Shown here piece by piece: positions 1 to 8,397 of a stretch of DNA of 64,000 bases. The stretch's first letter is position 1. Every line of letters starts with the position of its first letter. Position numbers and translations under genes: made by a program. Under the pieces are notes generated by a model. It saw only the letters and a list, made by a program, of their open reading frames with translations. It did not search any database and had not been told where the DNA came from. Origin of the DNA: CAZWDO01 sp964632485 [NCBI: uncultured bacterium] (GTDB lineage Bacteria > JAGOEH01); the NCBI GenBank assembly GCA_964632485.1, contig CAZWDO010000004.1:70081-134080 (forward strand). Direction: 5' to 3'.

Positions 1-2038
1 ACTGGGTAAATTCTATAAACCGGTTCATGCTCCAGGCGCCCGCAAACGATATCTGCAAAGAGCGAGAAAGCGTTAAACGGGTTTCAGTTTCCACCCCTTC
101 ATGCGCGCTTTCGGGAGCATTGCCGCGCACTGGATACCCATCTTCATTCATGGCGCCTAAAGGCACAATCTCATTTCTAAAACGCATTATGTAACCATTC
201 AGTTTAAACATCCATCGTGATTGGGTCCACCCCCACCCCAATTCCCAATCATTCACAACTTCCGCTTTTATTATGGGGTCCTGCCATTCAATCCGTTTTA
301 CCTGGCCCTGATCATTCAGAATCGCTGTTCGATGATTAAAAAGAGGAGTGGCGCCTAAATCATCAGGGCCTGACCATGTATCAAAAATATCCTGATCCGA
401 GGGTTCACGCCAGGCGCGGGAAAAATTAAAATATAGATTGTGCCTGGCTGAAAGATTCCAGTTCAAACCGATACGCGGGCTTAAAAACCGATAGGAACCA
501 TAAATATGATTCAAAGAATCACCTGTAAAATTCCCTACATTTCTTTGCTTCAGACTAAAATCCTTATACTCATTCAAGACATTAATATATAAGGAAAAAT
601 CAGAGTTCAACCGCAGCATATCCTGCAAAAAAAAGGATAGATTGGATTTGACACTATTGTAATGATAGTAAAGATGATCGGCTGAGGTTTGCTCAAGGCG
701 GATCACTCGTCCCTGGTGATCCGAATGGAATCCCCAAACATGCCATCCCGCGGTAAATTCATGCCTGGATAGTTGGGCTTCCCAGCGGTGGATCCATCCC
801 AATTGATGTTTAAATACCCATTTTCGCCGTATTAATTCAGAAATCTCCAGATTTTCAGGTAATGAATAATAAGCCAGTTGAGTGGGTGAAATGCCATCCT
901 TGAGTTGTTCGTAGAACCCCCTGCCATAGATATAATAAAAAGTGTTTTCCATATTCAAAAACGGCAGCGCTTGCCAATGAGTATTCCACTGCGCATGAGG
1001 TTGCCAAAAATCGTCCACGGAATGGGAGTATGAAGCGAAATCATTATATTTTCGATTGGTTTGATAAATCGAGGCGGGAATACCATTGTACGACAATCCA
1101 GTTCGCTCATATCCTCCAAACAAAAGCAGTTTATGGAGCCAGCGGGATCGCCGCCAGATCAGTTGCGTATAGTAGGAATAAAGTCGGGATGAAGCTCCAT
1201 CGCGAAACCCATTCGAACCTATAACGGAGAAACGAGTTAACAAAGCCAGATTTGACGACAATGGTTGCGATAACGAAACAGCAGATTTAAACGTGCCAAA
1301 ACTTCCATACCCGGATTGAAAACCAATGGATTGTTGCATTTTGGGAAGTTGAGTCTGGATATTAATCATCCCTCCGAAAGTCGCATTGCCATAAGTGGAA
1401 GAACCCACTCCCCGTTGGATTTGAATATCTTCCGTATTCTCTGCCAAGTCTGCCAGATCGACCCAATAAACCTGGTGTTCCTCTGGATCATTCAAAGGAA
1501 CGTTATTTACCATCACTCCTATACGTTTCTGGTCAAATCCTCGCATTTTAACATAGCTATAGCCAACAGAATTGCCCCCATCCGCATAGGCATAGACATT
1601 CGGGGCGCCGGAAACAAGAAATGGAATATCCTCTGTAGTATGATGGTCCTTGATAGCATTCCGGTCAATATTAGAAAAGCTAACCGGAGTAAGGCGGTCG
1701 CCAGCGCGCGTTCCGGAGACCGTTATTTGCGGCCCCTGTAGCATTCGGGGGACCAATTGAATATTGATTGACTGCGCATTGCGGGAAACAACCATCTTTA
1801 ATGGATTGTATGCGATATGAGTAATCAATAGATTACAAGAATCAATTTCTGTTTTGAGGGTAAACTTCCCTGAAAAATCAGTGATTGTACCCATTGAGGA
1901 TGTCTGGTCGAAAATATTCGCGGCCACAACCGGTTCACCAGTAGTTTGATCAAAAACTTGGCCAACGATGAGACTTTCAGCCACGTTCACCGATAGAAAT
2001 AGTAACAGACAAGATGTGATATGTAGCAGACGTAACAT
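1..2038 (-). CDS. TonB-dependent outer-membrane receptor, thiamine-regulated (3' end outside window)
   Basis: My own reverse-strand translation gives an open frame of 679 codons running off the window edge. It starts with a signal peptide (MLRLLHITSCLLLFLSVN), followed by a carboxypeptidase-regulatory-like beta domain (about residues 25-100, VGQVFDQTTGEPVVAANIF). A TonB plug follows (about 110-220, with NVPLNDPEEHQVYW and GVGSSTYGNATFGGMINIQT). The rest is a beta-barrel with many aromatic strands and the typical FSRAWREPS segment. Such receptors import scarce ligands across the outer membrane using TonB energy. The start ATG at 2036-2038 has GAGGAG at 2045-2050. A TPP riboswitch lies directly upstream, so the ligand is inferred to be thiamine, a thiamine phosphate or a precursor. 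The family call is strong; the substrate rests only on the riboswitch. Confidence 0.93.
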   Translation of the reverse strand, partial: MLRLLHITSCLLLFLSVNVAESLIVGQVFDQTTGEPVVAANIFDQTSSMGTITDFSGKFTLKTEIDSCNLLITHIAYNPLKMVVSRNAQSINIQLVPRMLQGPQITVSGTRAGDRLTPVSFSNIDRNAIKDHHTTEDIPFLVSGAPNVYAYADGGNSVGYSYVKMRGFDQKRIGVMVNNVPLNDPEEHQVYWVDLADLAENTEDIQIQRGVGSSTYGNATFGGMINIQTQLPKMQQSIGFQSGYGSFGTFKSAVSLSQPLSSNLALLTRFSVIGSNGFRDGASSRLYSYYTQLIWRRSRWLHKLLLFGGYERTGLSYNGIPASIYQTNRKYNDFASYSHSVDDFWQPHAQWNTHWQALPFLNMENTFYYIYGRGFYEQLKDGISPTQLAYYSLPENLEISELIRRKWVFKHQLGWIHRWEAQLSRHEFTAGWHVWGFHSDHQGRVIRLEQTSADHLYYHYNSVKSNLSFFLQDMLRLNSDFSLYINVLNEYKDFSLKQRNVGNFTGDSLNHIYGSYRFLSPRIGLNWNLSARHNLYFNFSRAWREPSDQDIFDTWSGPDDLGATPLFNHRTAILNDQGQVKRIEWQDPIIKAEVVNDWELGWGWTQSRWMFKLNGYIMRFRNEIVPLGAMNEDGYPVRGNAPESAHEGVETETRLTLSRSLQISFAGAWSMNRFIEFTQ

Positions 2039-2044
2039 GAGAAG

Positions 2045-2073
2045 CTCCTCTCATTTAAAAGTTAAAAGAGAGG
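2045..2073 (-). promoter_or_regulatory. Shine-Dalgarno-sequestering hairpin of the TPP riboswitch
   Basis: On the minus strand CCTCTC (2068-2073) pairs with GAGAGG (2047-2052). An inner AT stem (2062-2066 with 54-58) lies across an A-A mismatch and closes a 3-nt loop. The 3' arm contains most of the GAGGAG ribosome-binding site of the receptor gene. This is the arrangement expected for ligand-dependent block of translation initiation. No run of U follows, so transcription termination is unlikely. The structure was read by eye. Confidence 0.7.
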
Positions 2074-2106
2074 AACCTGTCGGTATTTGGGAGGGAGGGA
2101 ATAAAT

Positions 2107-2182
2107 TCCGTTCCCTGCGCCAGCATTACCTGGATCAGGTTCCAAGGGTATGATCTCAGCCCCGATGGGGCACCCCTACGGA
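2107..2182 (-). promoter_or_regulatory. TPP (thiamine pyrophosphate) riboswitch aptamer
   Basis: Read on the minus strand, the stretch contains the hallmark THI-box segments GGGGTGCC, GGGCTGAGA, ACCCTTGGAACCTGATC and AATGCTGGCGCAGGGAA in the right order. The outer stem P1 pairs TCCGT (2178-2182) with ACGGA (2107-2111). It lies between the last gene of the pnp operon and the TonB-dependent receptor at 1-2038, and is oriented to control the receptor. Confidence 0.96.
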
Positions 2183-2195
2183 TTAAAGGGTCTTT

Positions 2196-2450
2196 CTATG
2201 GTATGGGCCAGCGCCTACCAAACTGCGAAGTAGCTTTTCGTTCCAGATATAAGGGGTCTTTGGTAATCTGGTCCAATAAATCGCGATACGTTACCGCTCG
2301 CTGAGCGATACTTTGTACACCAATAGTGAGGGTATCCCGCGCTTCTTTCTGGCGCTGCCGGAAAGCCCGAACAGTCAATTGTACGGGTTGCGAACGATTT
2401 TGCGCTTGACTGGCGGGTACGGGACCCATCCCTGTTGGCTCAATTTTCAT
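2196..2450 (-). CDS. Small protein of unknown function, last gene of the pnp operon
   Basis: Encodes 84 residues rich in Gln and Arg with no signal peptide or membrane segment. I do not recognise a family. The N-terminal third (MKIEPTGMGPVPASQ) looks disordered. The middle and end (about 28-84) could form helices (VRAFRQRQKEARDTL, YRDLLDQITKDPLYLERKA). It starts one base after the pnp stop codon, so it should be translated from the same mRNA. The stop lies 13 bases before the TPP riboswitch. It could be a small operon-linked accessory protein, but nothing shows its role. Confidence 0.6.
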   Translation of the reverse strand: MKIEPTGMGPVPASQAQNRSQPVQLTVRAFRQRQKEARDTLTIGVQSIAQRAVTYRDLLDQITKDPLYLERKATSQFGRRWPIP

Positions 2451-2451
2451 A

Positions 2452-4560
2452 CTAATCGCGTTTAGGTTGAGGTTGTCTGGGCGGCTTCGGCAACATGGCT
2501 TTCCGGCTTAAACGGACCTTACCGCTATTTGGATCGACATCGATGATCATCACTTCCAGTTTATCACCTTCATTCAGAAAGTCAGTGACTTCGTTCACCC
2601 GCGTATGATCGATTTCCGAAATATGCAACAATCCTTCCCGGTTGGGCCCGAATTCAATAACCGCGCCAAATGGTAAAATTTTGGTGACAACACCTTTACG
2701 GATCATCCCAGGTTCAACCGGCAAAGCAATGCCTTCGATCAGCTCCTTAGCGCGGTCAGCCTTATCTTTTTCGGCGCAAACGATATGCACTGAACCATCG
2801 TTATCGATATTGATAATGGCTCCCGATTCTTCCTGGATAAAACGGATCATTTTTCCGCCCGGTCCAATAACTTCACCAATTTTATCAGCCGGAATTTTGA
2901 TGCGCATGATCCGGGGGGCATAAATGGAAAGGTCGGTACGCGCTTCGCTGATTACCGAGTTCATTTTCCCCAAGATGATCATTCGCGCCTCATGGGCCTG
3001 ATCGATCGCCTTTTCTATAATATCGAACGTAATCCCTGAAATCTTTATGTCCATCTGGAACCCGGTAATCCCGTTAGTGGTGCCGCAGACCTTAAAATCC
3101 ATATCTCCCAGGTGATCTTCTGCGCCCAGAATATCCGTCAATACAGCATAACGGTCGCCTTCCATTATCAACCCCATAGCGATACCGGCAACTGCTGTTT
3201 TTATCGGTACTCCCGCATCCATTAACGCCAGCGAGCCGCTACAAACGGTTGCCATTGAAGATGAGCCGTTGGATTCCAATATATCGGATACAATGCGGAC
3301 CGTATAGGGAAAAATTTCTTCCGAAGGTATAACCGGCGCGATGGATCGTTCAGCCAGGTAACCATGACCGATTTCACGGCGCCCGGGACTGCGCATAGGC
3401 CGCACTTCTCCAACACTAAACGGCGGGAAATTGTAATGCAACATATAGCTTTTAAAAAACTCGCCCTCAAGGTTGTCCATACGTTGTTCATCCATCTTGC
3501 TGCCCAGGGTCAATACACCCAGCGATTGGGTCTGTCCACGCGTAAATAGCGCAGAGCCGTGAGCGCGGGGCAAGACACCCACTTCAATCGTAATAGGACG
3601 GATGTCGGTCAATCCCCGGCCGTCTACCCGGATTCTTTTATCGAGAATCAAATTGCGCAGGTGATCTTTTTCGATTTCATGCAAGACGAATTTAACCATC
3701 GCCTCCATACCGGGAAACGGTTCAGCAAGAGTTATCAACGCTTCTTCTGCAATCTTATCGAGAGCATCCTGGCGCGCTTCTTTATCCTGGATCACATTGG
3801 CCGCAAAAACCCGATCCCGATAGAGTTCATAAACGCGGGCATTTAAGTCATCAGGAACCGCATTTTTCACAAAAGGTCGTTTGGTTTTGGCTATATCTAC
3901 CATCAATTCTTTTTGAAGTCGAATTATCGCTTTGATATGCTCATGCGCGAATTTAAGCGCTTCAATCAGCACATTTGATGGGATTTCGCGGGCTCCACCC
4001 TCAACCATTACGATTGAATGTTCACTACCAGCAACGACAATATCCATTGTCGAATCGCTCAGTTCGCTGAAAGTCGGATTAACGACAAATTCGCTATTGA
4101 TCAGTCCCACACGAACTCCCGCAATCGGCTCGGAAAACGGAATATCAGACACCGACAAAGCAGCCGAAGCGCCGCAAATCGCTAACACATCCGCATCGTT
4201 TTGCTGATCGGATGAAATTACATACGCAATGATTTGCACTTCATGGTTATAACCGTCTGCAAATAAAGGCCGGATGGGACGGTCAATTAAACGGCAGCTC
4301 AATACTTCTTTGGCGCTTGGAGGCCCTTCCCGTTTAATATAGCCGCCGGGAATTTTACCGGCCGCATAGGCCTTTTCCCGGTAATCGACTGTCAAAGGGA
4401 AGAAATCCAAGGCTTCTACTTTTTCTTTTTTTGCCACAGCGGTTACCAATACCATGGTATCCCCGTAACGTACGACTACGGAACCCGACGCTTGTCTGGC
4501 CATTCTACCGGTTTCAATCTCGAATACCTGGTCCCGTAACATCATTTGCACAGATTTCAT
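2452..4560 (-). CDS. pnp: Polyribonucleotide nucleotidyltransferase (PNPase)
   Basis: PNPase degrades RNA 3'-to-5' by phosphorolysis and acts in mRNA turnover, often within a degradosome. The 702-residue product has the full layout: a first RNase PH domain, a helical linker and a second RNase PH domain. That second domain has the FTRGQTQ phosphate-binding region and the metal-binding aspartates in GDMDFKV and QMDIKI. A KH domain (IGPGGKMIRFIQEESGA) and a C-terminal S1 domain (GVVTKILPFGAVIEF) follow. Length is normal. The start ATG has AAGGAG at good spacing. It follows rpsO, the common bacterial order, with a perfect 18-base palindrome in between. Confidence 0.99.
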   Translation of the reverse strand: MKSVQMMLRDQVFEIETGRMARQASGSVVVRYGDTMVLVTAVAKKEKVEALDFFPLTVDYREKAYAAGKIPGGYIKREGPPSAKEVLSCRLIDRPIRPLFADGYNHEVQIIAYVISSDQQNDADVLAICGASAALSVSDIPFSEPIAGVRVGLINSEFVVNPTFSELSDSTMDIVVAGSEHSIVMVEGGAREIPSNVLIEALKFAHEHIKAIIRLQKELMVDIAKTKRPFVKNAVPDDLNARVYELYRDRVFAANVIQDKEARQDALDKIAEEALITLAEPFPGMEAMVKFVLHEIEKDHLRNLILDKRIRVDGRGLTDIRPITIEVGVLPRAHGSALFTRGQTQSLGVLTLGSKMDEQRMDNLEGEFFKSYMLHYNFPPFSVGEVRPMRSPGRREIGHGYLAERSIAPVIPSEEIFPYTVRIVSDILESNGSSSMATVCSGSLALMDAGVPIKTAVAGIAMGLIMEGDRYAVLTDILGAEDHLGDMDFKVCGTTNGITGFQMDIKISGITFDIIEKAIDQAHEARMIILGKMNSVISEARTDLSIYAPRIMRIKIPADKIGEVIGPGGKMIRFIQEESGAIINIDNDGSVHIVCAEKDKADRAKELIEGIALPVEPGMIRKGVVTKILPFGAVIEFGPNREGLLHISEIDHTRVNEVTDFLNEGDKLEVMIIDVDPNSGKVRLSRKAMLPKPPRQPQPKRD

Positions 4561-4575
4561 AAAATCTCCTTAAAG

Positions 4576-4593
4576 ATTTGCCTTAAGGCAAAT
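4576..4593 (-). promoter_or_regulatory. Stem-loop in the pnp leader (rpsO-pnp intergenic)
   Basis: A perfect 18-base palindrome, ATTTGCC-TTAA-GGCAAAT, lies between the rpsO stop and the pnp ribosome-binding site. It forms a 7-bp stem with a 4-base loop, is not followed by a U run, and so is not a simple terminator. In enterobacteria a leader hairpin upstream of pnp is the target of RNase III and PNPase autoregulation. A similar role here is inference by position. Confidence 0.5.
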
Positions 4594-4611
4594 ACAAAAA
4601 ACACTTCAAAA

Positions 4612-4878
4612 TTACTTACGTAACCCTAAGGCCGCCAGAATTCTCTGGTAGCGTTCCAACTCTATCTGTTTCAGATAGTTCAGCAGATTACGACGTTGCC
4701 CGACCAAACGCAATAACCCACGACGGGAATGATGGTCTTTCTTGTGGGTCTTAAAATGTTCGGTCAAATAGCTGATTCGGGCCGTAATCAAGGCAATCTG
4801 AACTTCAGGAGAGCCTGTGTCTTCTGTGGTTTGGCCGAATTTTTCGATGATTTCTTTTTTTTGTTCTACTGTCAGCAT
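4612..4878 (-). CDS. rpsO: 30S ribosomal protein S15
   Basis: An 88-residue protein of the exact length usual for S15. It binds 16S rRNA at the three-way junction of helices 20-22 and helps build the platform of the small subunit. The family signature is visible: [15 protein letters not shown] near residue 22 and the [22 protein letters not shown] block around 42-64. A GGAGG-type ribosome-binding site precedes the ATG. It lies 18 bases after ribF and about 50 bases before pnp. Confidence 0.99.
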   Translation of the reverse strand: MLTVEQKKEIIEKFGQTTEDTGSPEVQIALITARISYLTEHFKTHKKDHHSRRGLLRLVGQRRNLLNYLKQIELERYQRILAALGLRK

Positions 4879-4896
4879 ACAATCATTTCCTCCTTG

Positions 4897-5847
4897 CTAA
4901 CATAACATTTGAAAATCAATGGGTTGATGTTGACATGCGCGCACGTCTTGAACGATTTGGTGGCGTAAGGCGTTAATATTATCAAAACGGCATTCATCTC
5001 TAATTTTTTCGATAAAAAAAACTCGTATTTCCTGATCATACAAGTTATCGTCAAAATCATAAAGATACACTTCTACACGAGATTCATGCCCATCTCTTAC
5101 TGTGGGGCGTTTGCCCACATAAATCATGGCCCGGTAGTAAGCATTCCATACATAGACCGCGCCCCGATAAACTCCATCTCCGGGAACCAATTTTGTGAAA
5201 GGTAAAGCCAGGTTGGCAGTCGGAAATCCGAATGTTCTTCCAAGCCCATCTCCCGAAATAACTTGACCAGTGCAAAAATAGTAATAGCCAAGTTGTTTGT
5301 TGGCAGCTCCAATTTCACCATAAAGCAAATTTTCACGAATTCCCGAGGAACTAATTTTTTTTTGTCTCTCCTCTACTAAATCCTCCACCCAAAGGTCCAT
5401 CTTTTTCTGATAGGTTAATTCGCGTAAAAAACTCAAATCCCCACGTTTCTGATGGCCAAAAGCATGATCAATACCGCAAACATACGATTTGATAATTATC
5501 CCCTGCGCTAATATCTGATCTAAGAATACGGTTTCTTCCATGGTTCGTATCGATTCATCAAAATGTAGAGACCAAATAAAATCGATCCCCGAACGATGCA
5601 TGAGCATTCCTTTTTCCGCCGGTAATGTCAATACCGATTTTTCGGTTTTCTGGCGAATCCACAACGATGGCGAAATATCGAAAGTGATCACCAGAGTTTT
5701 CAAGCCCTGCGATTTCAACCGGGAAACCATCCTCTTCAATAATTGTTGGTGGCCCAAATGAACGCCATCATAGGCGCCAATGCTGAGACCCAATGGAACG
5801 CCAACCATTTCTGTGGATGGGGGGGGAGGGACTATCAACTCACCCAT
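4897..5847 (-). CDS. ribF: Bifunctional riboflavin kinase / FAD synthetase
   Basis: Converts riboflavin to FMN and FMN to FAD. The N-terminal nucleotidyltransferase half carries the GAYDGVHLGHQQLL motif. The ISSSGIRENLLYGEI region links to the C-terminal kinase, seen in GDGLGRTFGFPTANL and the segment VEVYLYDFDDNLYDQEIRV. The frame is open up to 5892 (331 residues), but that ATG has no ribosome-binding site and would overlap truB by 58 bases. The ATG at 5847 follows AAGGGATTCGGT and gives 316 residues, close to the family norm, so I prefer it. It still overlaps the end of truB by 13 bases, which suggests translational coupling. Confidence 0.96.
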   Translation of the reverse strand: MGELIVPPPPSTEMVGVPLGLSIGAYDGVHLGHQQLLKRMVSRLKSQGLKTLVITFDISPSLWIRQKTEKSVLTLPAEKGMLMHRSGIDFIWSLHFDESIRTMEETVFLDQILAQGIIIKSYVCGIDHAFGHQKRGDLSFLRELTYQKKMDLWVEDLVEERQKKISSSGIRENLLYGEIGAANKQLGYYYFCTGQVISGDGLGRTFGFPTANLALPFTKLVPGDGVYRGAVYVWNAYYRAMIYVGKRPTVRDGHESRVEVYLYDFDDNLYDQEIRVFFIEKIRDECRFDNINALRHQIVQDVRACQHQPIDFQMLC

Positions 5848-6752
5848 ACCGAATCCCTTGTTAGGTAACGAATGACCCGGCAGTATTCCCATGGCTGTAT
5901 GTTGTTATTATAATCAATTTTTTTTCGTTTGACAATAGCTAAAATGATTTCATCTGATTTTTTTTTTGTTATCCGGTAATAATCAATCGATGATTTTTCA
6001 ACCGATAGAATATCTTTTTCTTGGAACGGAGCTCCATGTTCAAGCGCCACATCCGGGGAAAGGGCCACTTCTGGTAAAAAATTTACCCCTTCATGAGGGG
6101 GAATGACAACTTGGGGATTAATTTGCAAAAGGGGCTGGGCTTGAGAGAGTTCATAGGATCCAATAGCTATTCGCACTAAATCTGTCATCACCGCCCCTGT
6201 TCCCAACACCTGGCCAATATCGTGGACTAAACTGCGGATATAGGTTCCGGAGGTACATTTAATACGGATTGTAAAATCCGGATGAACATAATTTTCCAGT
6301 TCCAACTCATAAATGGTAACAGGTCTCATTGGCAAACTGAAATTAACTCCGTTGCGGGCCAAATTATATGCGCGTTTCCCATTCAGCCGTACCGCAGAAA
6401 ATAAAGGGGGCTGTTGCTCAATCTCCCCCCGAAAAAGTCGCAGCGCCCGTTCCCATTCGGGTAATGTCACTAACGCCACGTTTTCCTGTGTTTTTGTAAG
6501 TTCCCCTTCGCGATCAAATGTATTAGAAATAAGTCCCAAACGTCCTTGGGCAATATAGGTTTTTTTTAAAATATTATAATAAGACAAGAGTTTAGTCGCT
6601 TTTCCCACTCCAACAATTAATAGCCCGGTAGCCAATGGGTCAAGCGTGCCGCAATGACCCGTTTCCCGCGTCTGAAAAACTTTTCGCACCCGTGCAATAG
6701 CTTGAAAAGAAGTCCAAGCCTGGGGTTTATCAATTAGAAGAATTCCGTCCAC
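5835..6752 (-). CDS. truB: tRNA pseudouridine-55 synthase
   Basis: Makes pseudouridine 55 in the T-loop of tRNAs. The 305-residue protein starts MDGILLIDKPQAWTSF and has the catalytic motif GHCGTLDPLATGLL near residue 33, with the nucleophilic Asp in TLDP. The second conserved block is CTSGTYIRSLVHDIG around 163. The start codon is GTG and lies inside the end of nrnA (23-base overlap). This is the usual nusA-infB-rbfA-truB-ribF-rpsO-pnp order. Confidence 0.98.
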   Translation of the reverse strand: MDGILLIDKPQAWTSFQAIARVRKVFQTRETGHCGTLDPLATGLLIVGVGKATKLLSYYNILKKTYIAQGRLGLISNTFDREGELTKTQENVALVTLPEWERALRLFRGEIEQQPPLFSAVRLNGKRAYNLARNGVNFSLPMRPVTIYELELENYVHPDFTIRIKCTSGTYIRSLVHDIGQVLGTGAVMTDLVRIAIGSYELSQAQPLLQINPQVVIPPHEGVNFLPEVALSPDVALEHGAPFQEKDILSVEKSSIDYYRITKKKSDEIILAIVKRKKIDYNNNIQPWEYCRVIRYLTRDSVWVS

Positions 6753-7725
6753 TTATCGCTTGCGTTCTGTTTACCGCATCCAAGACGGTCTGTTTTACAA
6801 AGGCCAAATCTCCCGAAAGCCGGGCTCCTGAGGCATGTTTGTGCCCCCCTCCACCTAACAAATTGGCTATCTGTCGCCCATCCACTTGATCACGTGATCT
6901 AAAACTGATCTTAAATTCATTCGCTTTATATTCTTTCAGAAATATATATAAATCAATCTCTTTGAGTGAATTAATCAGTTCAATCATATCTTCGGTTTCT
7001 TCCATACGAATCGGATTTCCCTGATTCATAGCAGCAGTGAAATGGCATATCACTGCCCGAAATTCAGGGATAATTTGCATTGTTTCGATTACTTTTGCGA
7101 AATTTTTAAAAAAATTCAACGGACGTTTAAAATAGATTTCCCGGGTAATCCACTCCGAATTTGCTCCACAATCAATCAGATCAGCCGCTTTCCGTAAAAC
7201 GTTTGAATTGGTGTTACTGAACCGGAACCGTCCTGTATCAGTTAAAAGCCCTGTGAATAGAGCAAAAGCCGCATCTTTCGTGATTGGAACCCGCAATTCT
7301 TTGTAAAGATCATAAATGATCTCCGCAGTCGCTGCTTTGGTTGGATCGATATAATAAAAACCTTCCGGCCATTCATCATAAACATGATGGTCGATAATAA
7401 CCATAGGATAGTGATTTTCATGGAGAGAACTCACCCGGCCTAACCGCTCCCACGGAACAACATCCAGAACTACAAGGAGTTGAGGTTCAAATTGATCAGG
7501 AAAAACAGTCTCTATCAGCTCACTCCCAGGCAAAAACCGATACCGTTCGGGAGGAGGGTCATTGTTATAAATAGTCACAGTTTTATTCAATTGTATCAGC
7601 AACGCGCGCAAGGCTAATTGCGAAGCGATTGAATCGCCATCGGGGAAAGCATGAGATGTAATCAGAATATTTTGAGTATCGGGATCAAGGATAGTGTGAC
7701 AAAGTTGCTGCCATTTTGCGTTCAT
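6730..7725 (-). CDS. nrnA: DHH-family phosphoesterase, NrnA-like oligoribonuclease / pAp phosphatase
   Basis: NrnA enzymes hydrolyse 2-5 nt RNA fragments and often 3'-phosphoadenosine 5'-phosphate. The 331-residue protein shows the DHH-domain motifs SHAFPDGDSIASQ (residues 24-36), the VVLDVV region and the IIDHHVYDEWP motif. It ends with a DHHA1 domain whose signature is NLLGGGGHKHASGA (about 288-301). It sits between rbfA and truB, as in many bacteria, overlaps rbfA by 4 bases, and finishes the RNA decay begun by PNPase from the same operon. Confidence 0.94.
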   Translation of the reverse strand: MNAKWQQLCHTILDPDTQNILITSHAFPDGDSIASQLALRALLIQLNKTVTIYNNDPPPERYRFLPGSELIETVFPDQFEPQLLVVLDVVPWERLGRVSSLHENHYPMVIIDHHVYDEWPEGFYYIDPTKAATAEIIYDLYKELRVPITKDAAFALFTGLLTDTGRFRFSNTNSNVLRKAADLIDCGANSEWITREIYFKRPLNFFKNFAKVIETMQIIPEFRAVICHFTAAMNQGNPIRMEETEDMIELINSLKEIDLYIFLKEYKANEFKISFRSRDQVDGRQIANLLGGGGHKHASGARLSGDLAFVKQTVLDAVNRTQAISGRNSSN

Positions 7726-8093
7726 TCGTCATGTTCCAACGGTCGTTTCGTCATCTGAATTAAGGTTTCAATTTTTTGGCTGTAATCACCAGTTGTATCC
7801 AATATAAAAGTTAATTGAGGAATGGAACGCAATCGAACCTCTTCATTGAGATGGTGACGCAAAACACCTGCCATTTTATTAAAAATAGCGAGAGTATGTT
7901 GCCGGATTTCGTCATCTCCGATAACGGAAACAAATATTTTTGCATATTTTAAATCACGGGAAGTCTGAACCTCGGTTAATGAAAAAATACCGATATGCGG
8001 GTCTTTAACCCGAAGCGGAATTATTTCGGATAATGTTTTGAGTAGCAAAGAATCAATTTTTTTCATGCGATCGATTTTGGCGGGAGTCATCAT
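7722..8093 (-). CDS. rbfA: Ribosome-binding factor A
   Basis: A small KH-like protein that helps mature the 5' end of 16S rRNA in the 30S subunit. The 123-residue product matches the family in length and in the pattern IDSLLLKTLSEII near the start. VKDPHIGIFSLTEVQTSRDLKYAKIFVSV and the C-terminal RSIPQLTFILDTT also fit. It starts with two adjacent ATG codons at the ylxP stop. Confidence 0.95.
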   Translation of the reverse strand: MMTPAKIDRMKKIDSLLLKTLSEIIPLRVKDPHIGIFSLTEVQTSRDLKYAKIFVSVIGDDEIRQHTLAIFNKMAGVLRHHLNEEVRLRSIPQLTFILDTTGDYSQKIETLIQMTKRPLEHDE

Positions 8094-8374
8094 TATAACA
8101 TCTCGATTTTATAATCCAGCAGTTCACCTTCTACATTGAAACGGATGAAATTGATCATGTTGTTTAGTACTTCATACGCAAATTTCGATTCCGGAGAAAC
8201 ACACACTGCCGCTAATTTCGCGCGTTGCCACAAATCAAAATGATCAATTTCCGCAAGAGATACATTATATTTGCTACGAATTTTCGTTTTCAGACCTTTT
8301 AAGTGGTACCGCTTTTTCTTGAGTGAATTGCTCTCTGGAAAATGAATCTCAAAGATACATACACCGATAGTCAT
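8093..8374 (-). CDS. ylxP: YlxP-like DUF503 protein
   Basis: A 93-residue protein of the DUF503/YlxP family, typically encoded between infB and rbfA. Family features are the start MTIGVCIFEIHFPESNSLKKKR, which continues to LKGLKTKIRSKYNVSLAEIDH, and the segment DLWQRAKLAAVCVS. The exact biochemical role of the family is not settled; the setting suggests ribosome assembly or initiation. A GAGG ribosome-binding site precedes the ATG. Confidence 0.92.
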   Translation of the reverse strand: MTIGVCIFEIHFPESNSLKKKRYHLKGLKTKIRSKYNVSLAEIDHFDLWQRAKLAAVCVSPESKFAYEVLNNMINFIRFNVEGELLDYKIEML

Positions 8375-8397
8375 AGTACCTCTTCCCCATGGTTAAA

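Noticed and set aside
4897-5892. ribF start at 5892
   Set aside because: No ribosome-binding site and a 58-base overlap with truB; the ATG at 5847 is better supported.
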